Assembly: GCA_010094025.1 (NCBI GenBank)
Contig: ML991797.1
Coordinates: 186,001-250,000 of the forward strand
Direction: 5' to 3'
Source: Viridothelium virens
Taxonomy: Eukaryota; Ascomycota; Dothideomycetes; Trypetheliales; Trypetheliaceae
Length of the DNA stretch: 64,000 nucleotides
Below the pieces are notes generated by a model. The model did no database searches, was not told the origin of the DNA, and saw only the letters and a program-made list of their open reading frames with translations. Within the stretch, counting starts at the first letter, position 1, and each line of letters starts with the position of its first letter. Of this stretch, positions 54,810 to 64,000 are shown piece by piece. Position numbers and translations under genes: made by a program.

Positions 54810-55203
54810 TTATCGAAAGCCAATCGAGATATGCGTCATATGACCCTTGTCTAGCGCTGTCCCACTTCAAAAAATCCCACTGTACTATGCAGCACTACGT
54901 GACTGCAAGCAGATCGTGATGCTGCTGATCGACGAGGGCGCCGATGTCAACGCATTCGCGCGGCATAGTCGCTATGGTACCGCACTCCACGCGACTTCAG
55001 TGCGTGGCTATGAGCAGGTCGTGAAACTACCACTCGAAATGGGTGCCGATGTTGACGCATTCACGCAGAGTGGGGACTACCAAATTGTTCTTATCGCGGC
55101 TTCGTCACGAGGCTACGAACAAATTGTGAAGCTACTGCTCGCGAAGGGCGCTAATATTTATGTGCGAGTCGGGGAGCTGCTGCGCGATAAGCGCGCGGTG
55201 TAG

Positions 55204-57207
55204 CATCAGAGCCTGAGTTTCGTGACGTACTGCTCCATCTTCTTCCTGTTGCGCTGCCTTTCTTACTCTATGTACTCTTGAGACACTGTGTAACTTGTCT
55301 GTTCGATCACTTCAAGAAGCCAATCTTTTGTTGGATATATAGCCCATCATGACTACGGAAAGAGTGTGATGTGGTGCAAGTTATTCCATACTCAAATATT
55401 TTTCGGAACTCTGCAAGAAGCTGTTGAATGAATAGGCGTCAATAACCAGCTGAGCACGATAGCCAAGCGCTTACCAAAGCAAAGAGAGTCAGATAGTTCT
55501 GCTAGTAGGCGGGCCTTTCGAATCCGCCTGGCATGAAGCCTGAGATCGACCACGCAAGTTGCGATAAAATGAGTGACGGTGGGGACGACGACCGAAGTCA
55601 CCGGCCCTGCGCCAGCCACTGGAAACGCCCGTTCGATAAGTTTTGTGATCAACTTGCGTCTACAAAATGAAGAAGCAGCAGACAGGGATACTTTATTGTG
55701 AAGAAAGCGATGATGATGATATAAACTGTGGAGGAAAGTAAATTTACCATTCGCTTTCCTAGCATACCTTACAGACTTCTACCGATGGTAGCGAATGAAA
55801 CACGGCAATATCTGCTCCTGATCCTCTTCCTTCGATCATGTGCTTGTTACTATTTCATTTAATTTATGATGATCACTTTCTCAACGAGCATCGATCGCTG
55901 TTTTCATGCCAGTGCCATGCAGAATACAGACTGATCCAACTGGACCTGGAATATCGCTCTTTATGGGATTACACCATGATTGGCGCGGAGCCTCCGCGAT
56001 GAGACGGCCCATTATGCAGCTCACCTTCATAATTTGATGAGATGCGCGGCGTAGGGATGTGGACCGGCTTGTTATATCCGCGATGGAGTAAAGGAGTAGT
56101 TGGTGGCTTTGAAGCGCAGATTGGAGAGAGACAAGGCAATTGTGATCGCATGCTGACCCGATGGACGGCTCAGAGTTATTTACCAGACGTCATCCGGAGC
56201 ATAGAATTCTTGATCGGGGTAGAGAACCCAAGGGAAAGATAGCTTCCCGCTCTATCTACTTCATTCAGTTCATTGACTTGAGAATTCTTTGATCACCTAT
56301 GAGATGATGCAATTACTTCTAATGAACCATATTCGAGTCAAAGAACCGGAGCTTGCCGAAAAGATCCAAACGATATACTATGTCAGTAACCTAGTAAGAA
56401 GAACTGGTGAGTGATCTCAGTGTTCCATGGCCCGGACATTTTGCCCTTCTCCATTCTGTACCGTAGATCGGCCCCACACACACCGACAGGAGAAAAGAGA
56501 ATATCGTAAGCGTGACTCCCCATACAGCAGGTCGATAGGCAGGTGGCTGATGAAAAAAGTAGTTTGCTCATATACTACATAAGTAAGCTGAGAGGCCCCG
56601 CCCAGTGGATACAGCGTTCATTGTCTGATAGGCTCTTCAAACGATAAGGCACCTACCTACCTAGTTAGGTAGGAATATCTTCTTTAGCCCCGCAGGGATG
56701 CACGTAGTCGCAACACGGCACTGCTCCGCACGACACGGCATGACGATGACCCGCATCTCTCGAATTCGCCTAAAAGGTAGTCAGTCGGTAACATCAAAGT
56801 TCCGTGCATCTTCTACGCTACGGTAGCTCCCATCTGAGCGAGAATCCAAATCATTCAGTAGCAGTTCATAGACACTGCATTTTGCTGACAAGGAAGGCCA
56901 GTATCCCGTCTTGCATGCACCGATCTTCCATAACGTCTTTTTCTCGAAGCAGTGCTTACCATAATTTCACCGGCCATCATGCTGTGGCTTCGGGAAAAGT
57001 TGCTAATTTCTCACGAGAGTACTTGGATTATACAGGAGGTCTAAATCATCCCTTTAGTTGCTGTGAATGAAAATGTTACCTTTCAGTGCTGCTTAGTCTG
57101 TTACTCTCAGATATTCGCGCCTGTTTGTGTAGTTCTCCCCCCTTTCCAGCCCTTCAAGCTCTGTTCAGCACAAGGCACCAGTACTACTCACAACCTATCA
57201 GTTAACT
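55204..57207. promoter_or_regulatory. Two-kilobase region upstream of the NRPS-like gene
   Basis: No gene is supported; a minus-strand frame at 55392-55652 and a plus-strand frame at 56042-56242 have no recognised features. A fragment near 55400 (CCATACTCAAATAT, CGGAACTCTG) resembles the end of the MITE family. At 56656-56673 an 8-base inverted repeat CCTACCTA/TAGGTAGG with a 2-base spacer lies ~535 bases before the next start. Confidence 0.4.
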
Positions 57208-60000
57208 ATGCAGCTGAAGAACCTAACCCAGGTGCTGCAATGGACAGCGAAAGCATTCCCTAGAAATGGTATTATTTTCTACCCGGAAGGAGATATCAAT
57301 GGAGAAGGGAAAACTTTTACTCATCTTGCTTTTCTCAAACGCGTGGAAGGAAATGCTCGCCGAATCCATGCTCTTAGTCTCAAGTCGGATACCATCATAT
57401 TACTTCATTTTGATAATATATTGGACAATTTTGACTGGTTTTGGGCCGTCACCTTTGCTGGTCATATTCCCGCGCTTTCTACCCCCCTAAGTCATAATCT
57501 GGAGCAAAAGAAAAAGCATCTTCTTCATCTTCACTCATTGCTGGACGATCCAGTGTGCTTGATGAGGACTGCGCAGCGAAAGGACTTCTCCGGACAGGAT
57601 AAGCTACGACTACAGACCATTGAAGATCTCCCATATCTTACCCCCACAATTGGTGATTTTTTCCATCATCACGGTCCTAATGCTCCCATTGATCAAGGAA
57701 AAGTCAAGCAAAGTGACGATATTGCTGTCTTGATGCTCACATCTGGAAGTACTGGACTGGCCAAGGCAGTCTGCTTAACACATGGCAATGTACTTGCAGC
57801 AGTTGCTGGCAAGTCGTCAAAAACCGACACAAATGCATACACCCCATTCTTCAATTGGATCGGCGCTGATCACGTTGCAAACCTTGTGGAAATTCATATC
57901 CAAGCCATGTGGTTGGGAGCTACTCAGGTCCACGCTCAAACAAAGGATATTGTGCAAGACCCACTCCACTTTCTTCGCTTGATACACAAGCACCGTATAA
58001 GCTATACTTTCGCTCCTAACTTTTTCATAGCGAGTCTTCGGAGAGCTCTTGAAGTTCCGAGTACAGCAGCTGCCACCAATTTTGATCTATCCTCACTTCG
58101 CACCATCATCAGTGGAGGCGAGGCAAACGTCATTGAAACAGGCATATCCGTCTCGAAATTACTTCAAGAGAAAGGTGCTTGGCCTGAAGTTATCAAACCT
58201 GCTTTTGGGATGACGGAAACTTGTGCTGGCTCAATCTACAATACAAACTTTTTACAATACGACATGCAACACCAGTCCGAGTTTGCTTCAGTCGGAGACT
58301 GCAATCCGGGAATGGAAATGCGAATTTTTGATGAACACAGTAACCCAGTTGATGTTGATATCTGTGGTAGTCTTGAAGTTAAAGGGCCTATGGTGTTTCG
58401 TCGATATTATAATGACCCCAAGACTACTGTGCAATCATTCCATGACGACTGGTTTATTACTGGAGATCAAGGCAGGATCGATGCTGCAGGACAGCTTCAT
58501 CTTATTGGTCGGGCGAAGGAAACACTCATTATAAATGGCGTCAGCTTCTTCCCACAGGAGGTTGAAACTGCTCTGGACCATGTTCAAGGAGTCAAGCCTA
58601 ACTATGTTATCGCCTTTCCATACCGCGCCAAAGCATCAGACACTGAGGGACTGGCTATTGCTTATTGTCCTACGTATGAAGCCACAGATATCGAGAAGCG
58701 AGTAGAGACGAATGATGCACTCAGCAAGGCGACTATGCTACACACTGGAGCAAAGCCGTTGCTCATACCGTTGAACGAAAGTTTGCTTCAAAAAACAACA
58801 TTAGGCAAGACTTCTCGATCGCAGGTTCGAAAATCTTACGAGAAGGGAGACTTTCAGTCATACTTAGACTTGAATGACAAGGAAATGGTAGCGTACAGAA
58901 TCGCACACTTCGAAAAGCCCGAGGGTCGGATGGAAAGAATGATCTTCGAGGCTTTCAAGGACAATTTTGACCTTCCAGAGTATAGCCTCGGCTCTAATAC
59001 CAACCTCTTCGAGATCGGCGTGAATTCAATCGAACTCATCAAGCTGAAACAGAAGCTTGAAAAACAAGTGGATACAGAGATTCCAGTGGTCACAATAATG
59101 ACGAATCCGACGATAAGAACACTTGCCACAGCGCTTGAGCGACTGCAAAAGCCACAAGAGTATGATCCCATGATCATACTGCAATCTCGAGGGGAGAAAA
59201 CACCGCTCTGGTTGATACACCCAGGAGTTGGCGAGGTTCTCGTATTCCTCGGACTTACAGCTCATCTCACAGACCGGCCGGTCTATGCTATGCGTGCTCG
59301 TGGATTCGAAAAGGGAGAGACCTTCTTTACCAATGTGGAGGAAATGGTTACTACCTATGTGCAGAAGGTCGAGACCGTTCAACCCAAAGGACCCTATGCT
59401 ATTGCCGGCTACTCATATGGCTCAATGGTGGCTTTTGAAATAGCGAAACGCCTCAAGGCTCACGATGACGCAAATGAGATCAAGTTTCTCGGGATCTTTA
59501 ATCTTCCTCCACAAATCAAGATACGCATGCGCCAACTTGACTGGACTAGCTGCATCCTGAACCTTGCGTATTTCTTGGACTTCTTCAGCGAAGATGACGC
59601 AAATGCCATGCTACCAACCCTCCAGGAGAAAAGTCATCAGAATGTTCTGGATCATATCATGCGACTCTCGCCGAAGGATCGTCTTCATGAACTGGGACTT
59701 GATCGCGCAAAGCTTGTCAATTGGGCTAACCTAGCGCATTCGTTACAAAGCGCAGCGGTTGACTACGAGCCTACAGGAGTAGTTGACTGTCTAGATGTGT
59801 TCTATGCTATACCGCTGGCATCAGTAGCCAGAGATGTAGATGACTGGAAGGAAAACTATCTTAGCCAATGGCAGAGCTACTGCAAAACAGCGCCTAGGTA
59901 CCACAGAGTTGATGGGGCCCACTATACGATGCTCAGTCCACAACATGTTCTGTCGTTTCAGAAAACTCTGAGAGCTGCCATGCAAGCCCGAGGAATCTAG
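57208..60000 (+). CDS. NRPS-like A-T-TE synthetase (arylpyruvate-condensing type)
   Basis: Intronless 930-residue protein with adenylation, thiolation and thioesterase domains and no condensation domain. A domain (1-~560): A3 core LTSGSTGLAKAV (178-189), substrate region FNWIGADHVANLVEIHIQAM, SGGEANVIETG, A5 FGMTET, A7 WFITGDQG, A10 KTTLGKTSRSQ. The FNWIGxDHVAN segment is typical of synthetases that activate alpha-keto acids such as phenylpyruvate or 4-hydroxyphenylpyruvate rather than amino acids. T domain with LFEIGVNSIELIKLK, carrier Ser ~607. TE domain with GYSYGSMVAFE (Ser ~736) and HYTML (His ~905). Relatives (atromentin, aspulvinone, butyrolactone, microperfuranone, terrequinone precursors) dimerise two arylpyruvates; the product here is not predictable. 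A dehydrogenase gene follows on the same strand. Confidence 0.93.
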   Translation: MQLKNLTQVLQWTAKAFPRNGIIFYPEGDINGEGKTFTHLAFLKRVEGNARRIHALSLKSDTIILLHFDNILDNFDWFWAVTFAGHIPALSTPLSHNLEQKKKHLLHLHSLLDDPVCLMRTAQRKDFSGQDKLRLQTIEDLPYLTPTIGDFFHHHGPNAPIDQGKVKQSDDIAVLMLTSGSTGLAKAVCLTHGNVLAAVAGKSSKTDTNAYTPFFNWIGADHVANLVEIHIQAMWLGATQVHAQTKDIVQDPLHFLRLIHKHRISYTFAPNFFIASLRRALEVPSTAAATNFDLSSLRTIISGGEANVIETGISVSKLLQEKGAWPEVIKPAFGMTETCAGSIYNTNFLQYDMQHQSEFASVGDCNPGMEMRIFDEHSNPVDVDICGSLEVKGPMVFRRYYNDPKTTVQSFHDDWFITGDQGRIDAAGQLHLIGRAKETLIINGVSFFPQEVETALDHVQGVKPNYVIAFPYRAKASDTEGLAIAYCPTYEATDIEKRVETNDALSKATMLHTGAKPLLIPLNESLLQKTTLGKTSRSQVRKSYEKGDFQSYLDLNDKEMVAYRIAHFEKPEGRMERMIFEAFKDNFDLPEYSLGSNTNLFEIGVNSIELIKLKQKLEKQVDTEIPVVTIMTNPTIRTLATALERLQKPQEYDPMIILQSRGEKTPLWLIHPGVGEVLVFLGLTAHLTDRPVYAMRARGFEKGETFFTNVEEMVTTYVQKVETVQPKGPYAIAGYSYGSMVAFEIAKRLKAHDDANEIKFLGIFNLPPQIKIRMRQLDWTSCILNLAYFLDFFSEDDANAMLPTLQEKSHQNVLDHIMRLSPKDRLHELGLDRAKLVNWANLAHSLQSAAVDYEPTGVVDCLDVFYAIPLASVARDVDDWKENYLSQWQSYCKTAPRYHRVDGAHYTMLSPQHVLSFQKTLRAAMQARGI

Positions 60001-60884
60001 CAACCAAGCTTGTCCAAGGGCAGCTCGCAACACGAATTTTCTATTATGTGACGAGCCCTTTATACGAGACCACTTGTATCGACGTGTGATTTCTATCGTA
60101 AATGGAGGTTCGGAATTTATGAGCCATGATAGTACTGTCAATTTATTGATTCTCGTGTCTTATGCTGATTCAATGACTAATGAATGAGATATCCACTCCT
60201 CTCAGAGAATGACGCGAAATGGCTTCACAGCCAGGAAAATTCGTGTGGCTCCAACCTTAGTGATTGGCGACCAGCTCTTTGGCCACGATTGTGTTGTTCT
60301 TTCCGTCTGCCTGCATATTACACTACAAGGCTGCGCATACGTAAGTTCGTTAAATTCGGGGGTGAGTCAAGACTGTTCCTACAATGGAAAAGCCACGGGT
60401 TGAAATTGTCTTGCCGTGCTTTCACCATGATGTCAACCGTAAGAAGCACTTCTGCAGTAGTACGACGCCACCAACATCAAATTATTGCACGCCCTGCGGG
60501 TCCTGTGGATAAGACCTTGTTGAGCATACAGGCCGCAGTGCGTTTGATGACTGCATCATAGATACTGCATGCAGACTGCAAGTAAGCAATTCCCAGTCCA
60601 ATGCGCATGATAGTGAGCTCCGGTGTAGAGGAACACTAGATCAGCTTGTTACAGCGTCCAAATTAGATATTTGTTTAATTGCTTTATACCATGGCTCGTA
60701 TTCGCAGACTCAGCAGAAATGGCCATCATCCTTTTTTCTCCTCTCCTGGTGACAATTCTTATGAATTCCCCCCTGACTGGTATTTGTGGGCACCTACTTT
60801 TCTTCACGTCCAAGAATAGTGTCAGTTTTGACAAATCGAGCCGCTGGAAATAGAGTCAAAATTTGTGACGTCACTAGTGGCACG
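60001..60884. other. Spacer between synthetase and dehydrogenase genes
   Basis: No gene is supported. Frames at 60184-60561 and 60671-60853 have no features. The stretch must hold the synthetase 3' UTR and the dehydrogenase promoter. Confidence 0.45.
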
Positions 60885-62025
60885 ATGGCACCCCAACTGG
60901 CATTCTTAGGGCTAGGTGCAATGGGACAGGTAACCTCATAGATGCAAATCAGAATGATTAATGAATTTCCTGTTGACTGCTACAGGGTATAACCAAGAAC
61001 TTGATTCTGAAGGGAAATCTCGAAAACCCCCTGATATTGTGGAATAGAACCACTCAGGTTGCTGTCGATCACAGTATCGACGTGGGTCACTCGTTAGTAC
61101 TTGAAACTATTGAACAAGTACTAGCGAGGGCAAGCATCATTTGGTCATGCTTCTCAGGAGAAGCTGCAGTTCTCGAAACTTTTGAGACCATTCTGCAGCA
61201 CAATCTGAAAGGCAAATTATTCATTGAATGCTCAACGATCACTGCAGAAGGGACAAACATAATTTCAGAGAGAATCATCGCTGCTGGCGGTGAGTTTGTA
61301 GCGATGCCTGGTGAGATCATTGACTGGGAATAAGGTGATTGCAATGAAGCATAGTCTGACAACATATCTATGCCCAGTCTTCGGAGAGCCGGGAATGGCT
61401 GAAGCTGCCCTCCTCACTTGCCTTCCGGCGGGGAAAAAGGAACCTGTCCAGCATGTTCTGCCATACTTGAAAGGAGTGTAAGGAACACTCCCCTCTATGC
61501 TTGACACGTTCTGACAGAGCCCGCTCACTCTCTAGGATTGGCAGAGCCGTGATCGATCTGAGCGACCAAAATCCAGGTTTTGCGTCACATATGAAGCTTT
61601 TGGGCAATGTTTTGATCGTCCAGATGATCGAAAGTGTTGCAGAGGCACATGTGCTTGCAGAGAAGACGGGACTGGGATCAAGTTATCTTCATCAACTTAT
61701 TGAAAGTATCTGGGGCGGTGCTTACAGTATTTATTCCGAGCGTATGAGATCTGGCAACTACTACACACAACAGGTAATGTTTGAAATTATTCCATGCTCT
61801 TGTAAAATGCGCTAATTTGAAAAGCCCATTGTCAATGTGAGCATGGCGAGAGACGTTGCCTCTCATGTATTGGCTTTGGCGGAGCACTCCGGCACGGAAC
61901 TGAAAGCATACAAGATTTCTGCTCATCACTTGGATGACGTACAAAAGCAGGCCGGCAAAGATGGCGATATCTCTGGGATCTACGGTGCCGTGAGGCAAGA
62001 GAGCGGGTTGCCATTTGAGAGGTGA
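60885..62025 (+). CDS. Beta-hydroxyacid dehydrogenase (3-hydroxyisobutyrate dehydrogenase family)
   Basis: NAD(P)-dependent oxidoreductase of 302 residues, five exons: 60885-60929, 60986-61310, 61378-61477, 61536-61773, 61825-62025, all in phase with 51-67-nt introns. The Rossmann motif FLGLGAMGQGITKNL is split by intron 1. FIECSTITAEGTNIISERI is the substrate-binding segment, VFGEPGMAEAALL follows the second intron, and NPGFASHMKLLGNVLIVQMI contains the catalytic Lys and the KxxxN motif. The C-terminal helical domain is complete. Members reduce or oxidise beta-hydroxy acids, and some imine reductases share the fold. Its place directly after an arylpyruvate-type synthetase suggests tailoring or precursor supply, but this is inference. 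Confidence 0.9.
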
Positions 62026-63763
62026 ATTCAGTGACAACCCTAATTATTCCAGCACAATTTCAGCTGTATCTTCACAAGGTCATCAGGTAGCTAGAAGTGA
62101 CTGCTTTTTCAAGTGGGCGGGACGAATTACCTAGCTGAGCGAAACCCTGATCTAGTCCAGCTGCCCAATTGCCAAAAGAGTAATTCCAAATTTCCAATGA
62201 CCATTTACGGCACATGTAGGCCCTAAACTTTTTTTACTGTGTAGCTATTCGCTTAGATCACCATGTGTTAGTAGAGTCCGGGCTCCTGAAGGCGTACGAT
62301 CGGAGCAACAGAACCACGAATCCTCAATACCAAGAGCGCAACCGCGCTGAGCACGAAAGAGCACTATGCGGCATGTTTGGCCTTCCGCACCGCTGTTGTA
62401 GGAACAAAGCCGTCATCTAGCAGCCACAGCAGCGCTAGTAGCGTGGCATGGGATTCTTGCTGAAGCATTCGGGTGGGTATGAGCTCGTTCTTCGTCATCC
62501 ATAAGTGTCGTTACTCGAAACTGTACACATATCATCCAGCCCCAATTCAGGGTTGAAGTGTGACAGATTTCGATAGGTGCAGAAGGACACATAGTGAATT
62601 CTTGACAGAGACCTATTGCGTTCTGATGTACTGTGCTCCAAGAGCTGTTTTCGTCAATTCTTAGCAAGTTGACGGTAGAGAGTAAAGCTTCTTAAATGAG
62701 AACTTCCGTGGTGAGAATTTCAAGTATAAAAATCGGTGGGGCATTCTAAGCGAAGTTGACTGTTTCGGGAGCGGGGAACAAGCTTAGTACGTCGAGAAGT
62801 TTACTTGCCCTGGGCTCGGCGATCTAGAGGCGACGTGAGGTCGAGTTCATAGGGCGCCTTCTGCCGATAGTACTGCGACGCTGAGGCATACACCATCGGC
62901 GTGGCCGGTGTGATTGGTCAGGAATTTTCAGACCGATGCTCAATCTGAATAATTAGGCTATAAAGGCGTTTTCTGGGTACATTTATCGGATGTGCTTTGA
63001 CGGAGTCTCTTTATGCCCTTGTACCGTATGGGTTTTTGTTAGCAGGGAGCCGGCTGAGTCACGTGCACTGCAAAACTCCGTGCCTTACCTTAGGTAGTGC
63101 TGAGGCTGAGCTGCAGAATTGATTAAATAAAAATACCTTACTAAGTGACAGACTTGGCAATGCGTCCTGAAAGGGGGACGCTAATAAGCTAGACTTTCGT
63201 TGCCAAGCCGGCGATTTTTCCATGGCGGCTGGGGAAAACCAAAAATTTCCCTTGCTTTTGTGACGCTCTGTCAGCCTCCGTCCCGTGCGGGTCTTTACTA
63301 GATCCTGCGCGAAGTAACCTAATCGGGGAAATTTCATGCGCATACCATTGCGAGTAAGATATTCTTGGTTACCCCTGTGTGGGAAGGGGGACGATTCCGT
63401 GCGAACGAGCCCCAAAATTGCTCATTCGACCCTTTCGAACCTATTTCTGTCTCTTTAGTCCAGCTGTAGCCTGGATGCTGAACCCATTTAGTAGATGAAG
63501 CCGCTGTAGCCTTCCAGCCGATACGCCACTTCGTGATCATTACATGAAACGGTGAAGATGCCTAGGTCATTTTACGTTGATGTCTTGGATGCGCCCTCAA
63601 AGGATCGTTGAAGCCTAAATTATACTCACGCTTGGGGGTATAAAAGAGCCGGCAATCCAGCTGTAGTTCCAGAGCATCAAGCGATTGAAGTCAGTCTTTC
63701 TTTCAACCTGATCAATCAGACGCAATCCTTTGAGCATTTTCCTGACCGCTTCATACAAGCACG
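62026..63763. promoter_or_regulatory. Upstream region of the secreted-protein gene, TATA box near right end
   Basis: No gene is supported in 1.7 kb; minus-strand frames at 62413-62667 and 63059-63415 have no recognised features. A strong TATA box (TATAAAAG, 63639-63646) lies 118 bases upstream of the next start. A second TATAAAAAT lies near 62723 without a gene behind it. Confidence 0.55.
63639..63646 (+). promoter_or_regulatory. TATA box of the secreted-protein gene
   Basis: TATAAAAG in a GC-rich surround (GGGGG before, GAGCCGG after), followed by a pyrimidine-rich leader and the ATG at 63764. Spacing fits a fungal core promoter with a start site around 63680-63700. Confidence 0.6.
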
Positions 63764-64000
63764 ATGTTCTCCAAATTCACGACTCTCGTTTTGACCACGC
63801 TGGTGGCGACTGCGGCATGCTCACCCTTCCCTGCTGCTGTACTGGAGACCAATACACTCGTGCCTCGCCAGGACAACTGTATGTCCTCTATTTTCTATGC
63901 TTCCTTGACCCTAGCTAATAATACCAACAGGCACCGAGTATTGCAGTGTAGACGCAGGCTGCACTTGTACAGTCCGTCCCTCTGACTGCACGGCGTTCTA
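63764..64000 (+). CDS. Small Cys-rich secreted protein, cut by the window edge
   Basis: Exon 1 (63764-63878) encodes a signal peptide (MFSKFTTLVLTTLVATAACS) then PFPAAVLETNTLVPRQDN. A 52-nt intron (GTATGT, GCTAAT branch, CAACAG) joins in phase to exon 2 at 63931, which reads CTEYCSVDAGCTCTVRPSDC up to the edge. Six Cys in 20 residues after a PRQ site (possible Kex2-type processing) point to a small disulfide-rich secreted protein, possibly an effector-type or antimicrobial-type peptide. The 3' end is outside the window. Confidence 0.75.

Larger units (their letters stand above)
53996..54882. mobile_element. Terminal-inverted-repeat element starting CAGTGGG, hosting a second element
   Basis: The first 35 bases (CAGTGGGATTTTCTGAAG and onward to GCGCTAGACA) recur inverted at the right end with one mismatch (34/35). 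Without the nested element it is about 260 bases and encodes nothing. The CAGTG terminus recalls pogo/Tc1-mariner-type elements, but a TA target duplication is seen only on the right side, so the superfamily is open. The near-perfect ends suggest recent insertion. Confidence 0.75.
49682..55203 (+). pseudogene. Decayed NLR: PNP phosphorylase, DUF6590, helical N-domain, NACHT, ankyrin
   Basis: One plus-strand reading order shows: a nucleoside-phosphorylase-type effector domain (49682-50650; EYLIALLCALPTELDAVRAV, GIGGGVPS, EMEAAGLMNDFPCLFIRG, SDYAD); a 60-70-nt intron (GTTAGT, TACTAAC branch, AATCCAG) leading in phase into a DUF6590-like domain (to ~51405; IRRFMVIRG, RVYTVEYNLPVRNIGRI); the helical domain found before NACHT in fungal ankyrin NLRs (51412-52010; SVLSYLNDIKDAPNECSN); NACHT (P-loop CPGIPGAGKT, IVVDAVNE, to ~53200); and ankyrin repeats at 53490-53545 and 54888-55200 (LLIDEGADVNAFA). 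In-frame TAG codons at 51406, 51987, 52011 and 52113, a TAA at 52467, a frameshift near 52640 and ~1.3 kb of inserted repeats break it. At 52011 and 52113 homologues have Trp, so these look like TGG-to-TAG changes. The PNP-DUF6590 part remains open and might still be expressed. Confidence 0.85.

Noticed and set aside
54847-55203. Free-standing ankyrin gene starting at 54847
   Set aside because: Its first codons lie in the inverted repeat of the CAGTGGG element; the ankyrin part is the displaced tail of the NLR relic.
60184-60561. 125-codon plus-strand frame after the synthetase
   Set aside because: No features and no splice joins; most likely chance in the spacer.
1-64000. tRNA, rRNA, CRISPR, riboswitch
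   Set aside because: No T-arm GGTTCGAATCC-type motif with a cloverleaf context, no rRNA-like stretch; tandem repeats seen are coding minisatellites or transposon interiors. GGTTCGGAAAC hits belong to the MITE ends.

Overview
The window is nuclear DNA of a filamentous ascomycete (Pezizomycotina). Most genes are broken by short introns of 50-140 nt with GTANGT donors, CTRAY branch sites and CAG/TAG acceptors. The conserved genes have typical ascomycete architecture, and the accessory families (NLRs, arylpyruvate-type NRPS-like synthetase, Pth11/rhodopsin-like membrane protein, GA4-desaturase/AsaB family) are filamentous-fungal. The class cannot be fixed from sequence alone.

Left part (about 1-24 kb), dense housekeeping block: a secreted apple/PAN-like protein; mitochondrial ribosomal protein bL2m (minus), divergent from B-type cyclin (plus); a HIT-family hydrolase; an NCS1 nucleobase permease (minus); DNA polymerase epsilon/CHRAC histone-fold subunit Dpb4 and splicing factor SF3a2/Prp11 (both minus); tubulin cofactor E, divergent from SF3a2; a small unknown protein; a SUZ-domain RNA-binding protein; and a secreted Pro-rich protein with a coding minisatellite. 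I rebuilt exon-intron structures by hand from splice signals, reading-frame phase and family motifs. Several exons, including most of the last amidase exons, are too short to appear as long ORFs.

Middle part (24-43 kb), metabolic and accessory: an eight-exon amidase; a seven-helix rhodopsin-like membrane protein; an MFS exporter-type transporter; an AsaB/GA4-desaturase-like oxidoreductase; a GNAT acetyltransferase; a decayed G-domain GTPase; and a sugar-type MFS transporter. The intergenic stretches are long and some hold decayed fragments.

Right part (43-64 kb), immune-receptor and secondary-metabolite region: an intact-looking NB-ARC/TPR NLR; a hypothetical spliced gene; and an AT-rich repeat zone. 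That zone contains a decayed NLR with domain order PNP phosphorylase, DUF6590, helical N-domain, NACHT, ankyrin. The NLR is interrupted by a nest of terminal-inverted-repeat elements, one of them MULE-like with a clear 9-bp target-site duplication. Next come an intronless 930-residue A-T-TE synthetase (family that condenses arylpyruvates to quinones, furanones or butenolides) and a five-exon beta-hydroxyacid dehydrogenase on the same strand, a candidate two-gene metabolite locus. A small Cys-rich secreted protein runs off the right edge.

No rRNA, tRNA, CRISPR or retroviral-type element was found.
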